Source: Methylocystaceae bacterium
GTDB lineage: Bacteria; Pseudomonadota; Alphaproteobacteria; Rhizobiales; Beijerinckiaceae
Assembly: GCA_003152255.1 (NCBI GenBank)
Contig: PLZT01000274.1
Span: 10,687 to 16,032, forward strand
DNA: 5,346 bases
Direction: 5' to 3'
The notes under the pieces: model-generated
Told to the model about the DNA's origin: nothing
Databases searched by the model: none
The model's input: only the letters and a program-made list of their open reading frames with translations
Part shown: in pieces, positions 1-5,346 of the stretch
Position numbering within the stretch: position 1 is the first letter of the stretch
How the letters are laid out: each line of letters starts with the position of its first letter
Made by a program: the position numbers and the translations under genes

Positions 1-1883
<1,883 letters not shown>

Positions 1884-1884
1884 A

Positions 1885-1913
1885 ATTCGCGCCCCGGGCG
1901 TGGGCGTTCGAAT
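1885..1913 (+). promoter_or_regulatory. Imperfect hairpin just after the sucA stop
   Basis: Bases 1885-1893 can pair with 1903-1913 (ATTCG and CGCC against GGCG and CGAAT) with a two-base TT bulge and an 8-nt loop. It starts one base after the sucA stop codon and has no T-run, so it does not look like a full terminator. It could stabilise the sucA 3' end or modulate read-through into sucB. The stem is modest and chance pairing in GC-rich DNA is possible. Confidence 0.25.
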
Positions 1914-2001
1914 GAAGAGATTTCTGGCCGCCGGCCGGAAGCGAGGACGCAGCGCCGGCAGAGTCATGCCGTCGCCAAGTCGATGGATGATGCGGCGATG
2001 A
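1912..2001 (+). other. Possible 29-codon basic leader ORF overlapping the sucB start (ATGA)
   Basis: A short ORF in the sucA-sucB gap begins [13 protein letters not shown] and ends MMRR. Its TGA (1999-2001) overlaps the sucB ATG (1998-2000) as ATGA, the arrangement typical of translational coupling. Ten of 29 residues are Arg or Lys. No convincing Shine-Dalgarno precedes the ATG at 1912; an internal ATG at 1966-1968 also lacks one. GC-rich DNA often yields Arg-rich chance ORFs, and this frame is also open further upstream inside sucA, so this may well be non-coding. It is recorded because sucB has only a weak ribosome-binding site of its own. Confidence 0.2.
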
Positions 2002-3224
2002 CTGAGATTCGTGTGCCGACCCTAGGTGAATCCGTAACCGAGGCGACAATCGGCCGTTGGTTCAAGCAACCCGGCGACGCGGTGCGGGCGGATGAAGCGC
2101 TGGCCGAGCTGGAGACCGACAAGGTTACGCTCGAAGTCAATGCGCCCGCATCGGGCGTCCTCGCCGAAATTGTCGCCAAGGAGGGCGAGACCGTGACGCC
2201 CGGCGCGCTGCTGGGCCAAATAACCGAGGGAGCGGCCAGCGCTAAGTCGGCTTCCGCTCCCGCGGCGAAGCCCACGGCGCCGGTCTCCTCGCCGCCGATT
2301 TCCGCGCCGCCGGCAATGCCGCCATCGCCCGCGGCCGCCAGAATCGCCCTCGACCGGGGCATTGATCTTTCCTCGGTGGCCGGTTCCGGCAAACGTGGGC
2401 AAGTCCTCAAGAGCGATTTGGTCGCGCCCGCGCCGCCGGCATTGATCCAAGTCCCGCCAACGCCGCCGCGCGAAATACGCGCCGAGGCGCCGCCGCCCCC
2501 GGGAGCGGCGCGGGGAGAGGACGCGCGGCGCGAGGAGCGTGTGCGCTTAAGTCGCTTGCGCCAGACCATCGCCCGGCGGCTTAAGGAGGCGCAAAACGCC
2601 GCCGCCATGCTGACGACGTTCAACGAGGTCGATATGAGCGCGGTGATGGAACTGCGCAACCGTTACAAGGATTTGTTCGAAAAGAAACACGGCGTGAAGC
2701 TCGGCTTCATGGGCTTTTTCGTCAAGGCGTGCTGCCAGGCGCTGGAGGAGGTTCCCGCCGTCAACGCCGAGATCGACGGCCCCGACATCGTCTATAAGCA
2801 TTTCGCCCATATCGGCGTCGCCGTGGGAACCGACAAGGGTCTCGTCGTTCCGGTCGTGCGCGACGCGGACAAGATGGAGATAGCGCGGATCGAGAAGACC
2901 ATTGGCGCGCTCGGCAAGAAGGCCAGGGAGGGGCGGCTCGACATCGAGGAACTGCAGGGAGGAACCTTCACGATCTCCAACGGCGGAATCTACGGCTCGC
3001 TCATGTCGACCCCGATTCTCAACGCGCCGCAGTCTGGCATTCTCGGAATGCACAAGATTCAGGAGCGCCCGGTCGTCATCAATGGCAAGATCGAGATCCG
3101 GCCCATGATGTATCTCGCACTGTCTTACGATCACCGCATCGTCGACGGCAAGGAGGCGGTGACGTTTCTCGTCCGCGTGAAGGAATTGCTTGAAGACCCA
3201 GAGCGGCTCATTCTTGATCTATAA
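1998..3224 (+). CDS. sucB: Dihydrolipoyllysine-residue succinyltransferase, E2 of 2-oxoglutarate dehydrogenase
   Basis: E2 core of the 2-oxoglutarate dehydrogenase complex: it transfers the succinyl group from its lipoyl arm to CoA. The protein has 408 residues, normal for the family. An N-terminal lipoyl domain (about 1-77) carries the lipoylation site [11 protein letters not shown] with Lys42. A Pro/Ala-rich linker is followed by the E1/E3-binding domain (about 108-143, [18 protein letters not shown]). After a second Pro-rich linker comes the catalytic domain (about 180-408), with the CoA-acyltransferase motif SYDHRIVDG (His379, Asp383). The ATG at 1998 was chosen because the protein then begins [12 protein letters not shown], as homologues do, and a weak GGA lies about 10 nt upstream. 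An in-frame ATG at 1983 would add MDDAA but has no visible ribosome-binding site. The gene lies about 114 nt after sucA and is probably cotranscribed with it. No dihydrolipoamide dehydrogenase gene follows. Confidence 0.96.
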   Translation: MTEIRVPTLGESVTEATIGRWFKQPGDAVRADEALAELETDKVTLEVNAPASGVLAEIVAKEGETVTPGALLGQITEGAASAKSASAPAAKPTAPVSSPPISAPPAMPPSPAAARIALDRGIDLSSVAGSGKRGQVLKSDLVAPAPPALIQVPPTPPREIRAEAPPPPGAARGEDARREERVRLSRLRQTIARRLKEAQNAAAMLTTFNEVDMSAVMELRNRYKDLFEKKHGVKLGFMGFFVKACCQALEEVPAVNAEIDGPDIVYKHFAHIGVAVGTDKGLVVPVVRDADKMEIARIEKTIGALGKKAREGRLDIEELQGGTFTISNGGIYGSLMSTPILNAPQSGILGMHKIQERPVVINGKIEIRPMMYLALSYDHRIVDGKEAVTFLVRVKELLEDPERLILDL

Positions 3225-3302
3225 AGCGATCGGGAGCTCTTTAAATATCCTTGGCCGTTCGTATCTACATTCAGGAGCGCGCTGCCGCGCAGGCGCCAAG
3301 GC

Positions 3303-3324
3303 GGCGGGTTTACGACAAACCGCC
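3303..3324 (+). promoter_or_regulatory. Hairpin immediately upstream of the DUF1150 gene's ribosome-binding site
   Basis: GGCGGGTTT (3303-3311) pairs with AAACCGCC (3317-3324) over 8 base pairs with a single bulged G and the 5-nt loop ACGAC. The next bases but one form the AGGAG Shine-Dalgarno (3326-3330) of the following gene. The hairpin leaves the Shine-Dalgarno single-stranded. Plausible roles are keeping the start site open or protecting a processed 5' end. No T-run follows, so it is not a classical terminator for sucB. Confidence 0.4.
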
Positions 3325-3325
3325 C

Positions 3326-3330
3326 AGGAG
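3326..3330 (+). promoter_or_regulatory. Ribosome-binding site AGGAG that fixes the DUF1150 start
   Basis: AGGAG lies 7 nt before the ATG at 3338. It is the clearest Shine-Dalgarno in the window and supports the ATG start (89 residues) over an upstream in-frame TTG at 3251 (118 residues), which would add an unconserved-looking Arg-rich extension. Confidence 0.75.
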
Positions 3331-3337
3331 AGTGACT

Positions 3338-3607
3338 ATGGAACCAAAAATTGCCCCCGAGAGCCGGACGCTACGGCTCACCCCTGAACAATTCGCCCAT
3401 CTGGGAGACGGAGCTATTGCCTACGTGCGCTCCATGCGCTCAGAGGACGTGACGCGGCTTTATCCGGAGGCGCCGGAAATCGGCCCCGGTTTGACCGTTT
3501 TCGCTTTGCTGTCGGCCGACGGCTCGCCAATCGTACTAGCGGACACGAAAGAAGGCGCCCTTGCCAACGCATGGGAAAACAAGCTGATGACCGTCAGTTT
3601 GCACTGA
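3338..3607 (+). CDS. DUF1150 family small protein, function unknown
   Basis: This 89-residue protein resembles the DUF1150 family of alphaproteobacteria (recognised from memory, not by a search). Family-like features are an N-terminal LTPEQFAHLGDGAIAYVR segment, the central SEDVTRLYPEAPEIGPGLTVFALLSADGSPI, and the end ANAWENKLMTVSLH. No signal peptide, membrane segment or cysteine is visible, so it is probably a small soluble cytoplasmic protein. The start at 3338 has a strong AGGAG at good spacing. As I recall, relatives are often encoded beside small heat-shock protein (Hsp20) genes; here the upstream gene is sucB, 113 nt away, and the downstream gene encodes a Rieske protein 99 nt away on the same strand. 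No biochemical function is assigned to the family as far as I know, and I infer none. Confidence 0.85.
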   Translation: MEPKIAPESRTLRLTPEQFAHLGDGAIAYVRSMRSEDVTRLYPEAPEIGPGLTVFALLSADGSPIVLADTKEGALANAWENKLMTVSLH

Positions 3608-3615
3608 AGCGTCAC

Positions 3616-3639
3616 CCCGCGGACCGGCTTTCCCGCGGG
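3616..3639 (+). terminator. GC-rich hairpin after the DUF1150 gene, possible weak terminator
   Basis: CCCGCGG (3616-3622) and CCGCGGG (3633-3639) form a perfect 7-bp stem with a 10-nt loop, starting 8 nt after the stop codon. No T-run follows; the next bases are AGGTAAGG. It may attenuate transcription, stabilise the upstream mRNA, or be part of the structured Rieske leader, because its 3' arm overlaps the GGAGGT at 3638-3643. Confidence 0.4.
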
Positions 3640-3653
3640 AGGTAAGGAAATTG

Positions 3654-3701
3654 CATCTCCAATAGGGCGGCGGGGACAGATCCCGCCGCGCCACGGAGAT
3701 G
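3654..3701 (+). promoter_or_regulatory. Candidate Shine-Dalgarno-sequestering leader structure of the Rieske gene
   Basis: CATCTCC (3654-3660) is an exact reverse complement of GGAGATG (3695-3701), which contains the gene's Shine-Dalgarno GGAGA (3695-3699). This 7-bp stem would enclose a perfect 8-bp hairpin, GCGGCGGG (3667-3674) with CCCGCCGC (3682-3689), giving a two-tier stem-loop ending 5 nt before the ATG. The same CATCTCC can instead pair with upstream GGAGGT (3638-3643, one G-U pair), which would free the ribosome-binding site. The architecture resembles translational switches such as RNA thermometers, but I do not see the conserved bases of a named class. The pairing is seen; the regulatory role is inference. 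Confidence 0.4.
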
Positions 3702-3706
3702 TCCAG

Positions 3707-4144
3707 ATGGAGCAAGTCCGCGAAATTTACGCCGTCTGCCATGTTAACGATGTCGTCAAGCGGCGCGCCATAGGCTTCGTGCTCGCGCGCGTGAACGACG
3801 CGGGCGAAATTGTCCCCTTCCCGATCGTCGTGACGCGGCAGGCCGGAAAGCTTTACGCTTATGTAAACCGCTGCCCGCACCAGGGAACGCGGCTCGATTT
3901 CGAGCCTAAGCAGTTTCTCGACCCCAGCCAGCGCTATCTGTTGTGCGGCAAGCATGGCGCGCAATTCGACATCGCGACCGGCCATTGCAACGATGGCCCC
4001 TGTAAGGGCGAGCGACTGGAGGCAGTCGAGGTTGTCATAGACGACGAGGAAGTTTGCATCGCCGGCGTTAAAATCGCCGAGGAGGACGGACTCGATCGTG
4101 AAGAGAACGACGAGATGCCGGAAGTCCTCATCCAGGCCGATTGA
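3707..4144 (+). CDS. Small Rieske [2Fe-2S] protein (ferredoxin-like)
   Basis: A 145-residue protein with a complete Rieske cluster site: CPHQG (Cys56, His58) and CGKHG (Cys80, His83), the Cys/His pairs that ligate a [2Fe-2S] cluster. The fold continues with AQFDIATGHCNDGPCKGERLEAVEV, typical of stand-alone Rieske proteins. Two further cysteines (Cys94, Cys99) sit in that segment. The last 25 residues are strongly acidic (EEDGLDREENDE) and probably disordered. There is no signal peptide or membrane helix, so it is likely a cytoplasmic electron carrier or a small ferredoxin subunit rather than the bc1 Rieske protein. The ATG at 3707 has GGAGA 7 nt upstream. No oxygenase or reductase partner is encoded nearby, so the redox partner is unknown. 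The nitrite-reductase small subunit (NirD) is a related alternative, but no nirB is present. Confidence 0.9.
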   Translation: MEQVREIYAVCHVNDVVKRRAIGFVLARVNDAGEIVPFPIVVTRQAGKLYAYVNRCPHQGTRLDFEPKQFLDPSQRYLLCGKHGAQFDIATGHCNDGPCKGERLEAVEVVIDDEEVCIAGVKIAEEDGLDREENDEMPEVLIQAD

Positions 4145-4168
4145 CGCTTGGGGGTGAGGTTGCGCGAT

Positions 4169-4198
4169 TATCGCTCGGATGGCGTCATCCGAGCGATA
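4169..4198. terminator. Perfect 13-bp hairpin between convergent genes, likely bidirectional terminator
   Basis: TATCGCTCGGATG (4169-4181) and CATCCGAGCGATA (4186-4198) form a perfect 13-bp stem with a GCGT tetraloop. It sits 24 nt after the Rieske stop and 18 nt after the atpC stop on the opposite strand, the expected place for a shared terminator. Neither side has a clear T-run, so termination may be inefficient or factor-assisted, or the hairpin may mainly protect 3' ends. It is the most perfect inverted repeat I found in the window. Confidence 0.75.
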
Positions 4199-4216
4199 GG
4201 AACGACAAAACCTGCT

Positions 4217-4615
4217 CTAGACGCCAACCGCCGCGCGAAGCTCCAACAATTGAGCCAGCTTGTCATTCGCCAAAACGCGGTCGTCTTCCGTCTTGGCGTC
4301 GGCGGCGTCTTCCCGCGCGTCCTTTATATCGGCGTCAAGCTTGGCGACGTCCACATCGGCCACGGCGACGGCCTGCTCGGCCAAAATTGTGAACCCCTTG
4401 GCGCTCACATCCGCGAAGCCGCCGCGCACGAAGAGCTTCTCGACCGTGCCGCCCGCGTCGATGCGCACGACGCCCGCCTTCAGCGTGGTCATGACAGGCG
4501 CATGATCCTTTAGAACGGTGAACTGCCCGTCGACGCCCGGCGCGACGACCTGCTCGACATCGCCCGAAAACAGCAGTTTTTCGGGAGAGACGAGTTCGAA
4601 GTGAAATGCGGCCAT
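4217..4615 (-). CDS. atpC: F1Fo ATP synthase epsilon subunit
   Basis: Epsilon subunit of the F1 central stalk. It binds gamma, couples rotation to catalysis and can inhibit ATP hydrolysis. The 132-residue length is normal for the family. The N-terminal beta-sandwich (about 1-85) shows the typical [45 protein letters not shown] and [21 protein letters not shown]. The C-terminal part (about 88-130) is the Ala/Asp/Lys-rich helical hairpin ([20 protein letters not shown]). The ATG (4613-4615) has GGAGA (plus-strand 4621-4625) 5 nt upstream. It lies 74 nt after atpD on the same strand and is the last atp gene here, ending at the shared hairpin with the convergent Rieske gene. Confidence 0.97.
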   Translation of the reverse strand: MAAFHFELVSPEKLLFSGDVEQVVAPGVDGQFTVLKDHAPVMTTLKAGVVRIDAGGTVEKLFVRGGFADVSAKGFTILAEQAVAVADVDVAKLDADIKDAREDAADAKTEDDRVLANDKLAQLLELRAAVGV

Positions 4616-4647
4616 GTCTGTCTCCGACGGCGCTGCTCAATATCGTT

Positions 4648-4672
4648 CCGGCCGGAGCGCAGCCCCGACCGG
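4648..4672 (-). promoter_or_regulatory. Hairpin in the atpD-atpC gap
   Basis: On the minus strand CCGGTCGG (4672-4665) pairs with CCGGCCGG (4655-4648) over 8 bp with one G-U pair and a 9-nt loop, between the atpD stop and the atpC ribosome-binding site. There is no T-run, so it is unlikely to terminate transcription. It may set mRNA segment stability or the beta:epsilon expression ratio (3:1 in the enzyme). That role is inferred from position only. Confidence 0.4.
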
Positions 4673-4689
4673 CGCAAATCGATTATGGA

Positions 4690-5346
<657 letters not shown>

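Noticed and set aside
1983..1997. Upstream ATG start for sucB adding five residues
   Set aside because: It has no visible Shine-Dalgarno, and the protein from 1998 begins exactly where homologues do; it remains a minor possibility.
1964..2659. A 231-codon minus-strand frame opposite the 5' half of sucB
   Set aside because: It is Ser/Ala/Gly-rich low-complexity translation opposite the sucB lipoyl domain and Pro/Ala linker, with no sign of an independent gene.
3225..3302. Possible promoter in the AT-richer stretch TTTAAATATCC after sucB
   Set aside because: I could not find a -35/-10 pair with acceptable spacing, so no promoter is called.
3251..3337. Longer DUF1150 protein starting at TTG 3251
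   Set aside because: The added 29 residues are Arg-rich and unlike the family start, and the strong AGGAG before the ATG at 3338 explains initiation.
3650..3706. In-frame extension of the Rieske gene from ATT at 3650 after the GGAGGT at 3638-3643
   Set aside because: The spacing is attractive, but ATT is a very rare start, the extra 19 codons would read through the GC hairpin, and the ATG at 3707 has its own good Shine-Dalgarno.
4148..4513. Plus-strand frame of 121 codons opposite atpC
   Set aside because: It is antisense to a clearly identified atpC, crosses the shared hairpin, and shows no family features.

Overview
This is a GC-rich bacterial chromosomal window that looks like ordinary core metabolism with a few less familiar features between the genes. 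Sequence features that recall Hyphomicrobiales (Rhizobiales) proteins, plus a DUF1150-type small protein, suggest an alphaproteobacterium of that order. A family-level placement, for example near the Methylocystis/Beijerinckiaceae group, is only a guess. No mobile element, CRISPR array, tRNA or rRNA is visible.

Layout. Positions 1-1883 (+) carry the C-terminal two thirds of sucA, the thiamine-dependent E1 of 2-oxoglutarate dehydrogenase. After a gap of about 114 nt comes sucB (+, 1998-3224), the lipoylated E2 succinyltransferase. Two small genes follow on the same strand. One is a DUF1150-family protein of unknown function (3338-3607). The other is a 145-residue Rieske-type [2Fe-2S] protein (3707-4144). 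A perfect 13-bp hairpin (4169-4198) then separates these from the convergent ATP synthase genes on the minus strand: atpC (epsilon, 4217-4615) and the C-terminal part of atpD (beta, 4690-5346). Both edges of the window cut through genes (sucA on the left, atpD on the right). No gene-free stretch exceeds about 120 nt.

How the genes work together. SucA and SucB are consecutive catalytic components of one TCA-cycle complex that produces succinyl-CoA. The third component, dihydrolipoamide dehydrogenase, is not next to sucB here, so it must be encoded elsewhere. AtpC and AtpD belong to the F1 sector of ATP synthase and almost certainly form the 3' end of an atp operon. The DUF1150 protein and the Rieske protein have no obvious biochemical link to either neighbour.

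The most interesting non-coding signal is the 99-nt leader of the Rieske gene. There a CATCTCC segment is exactly complementary to the GGAGATG that contains the gene's Shine-Dalgarno sequence. It encloses a second GC-rich hairpin and could alternatively pair with an upstream GGAGGT. This is a possible translational switch, but it is an inference from base pairing only.
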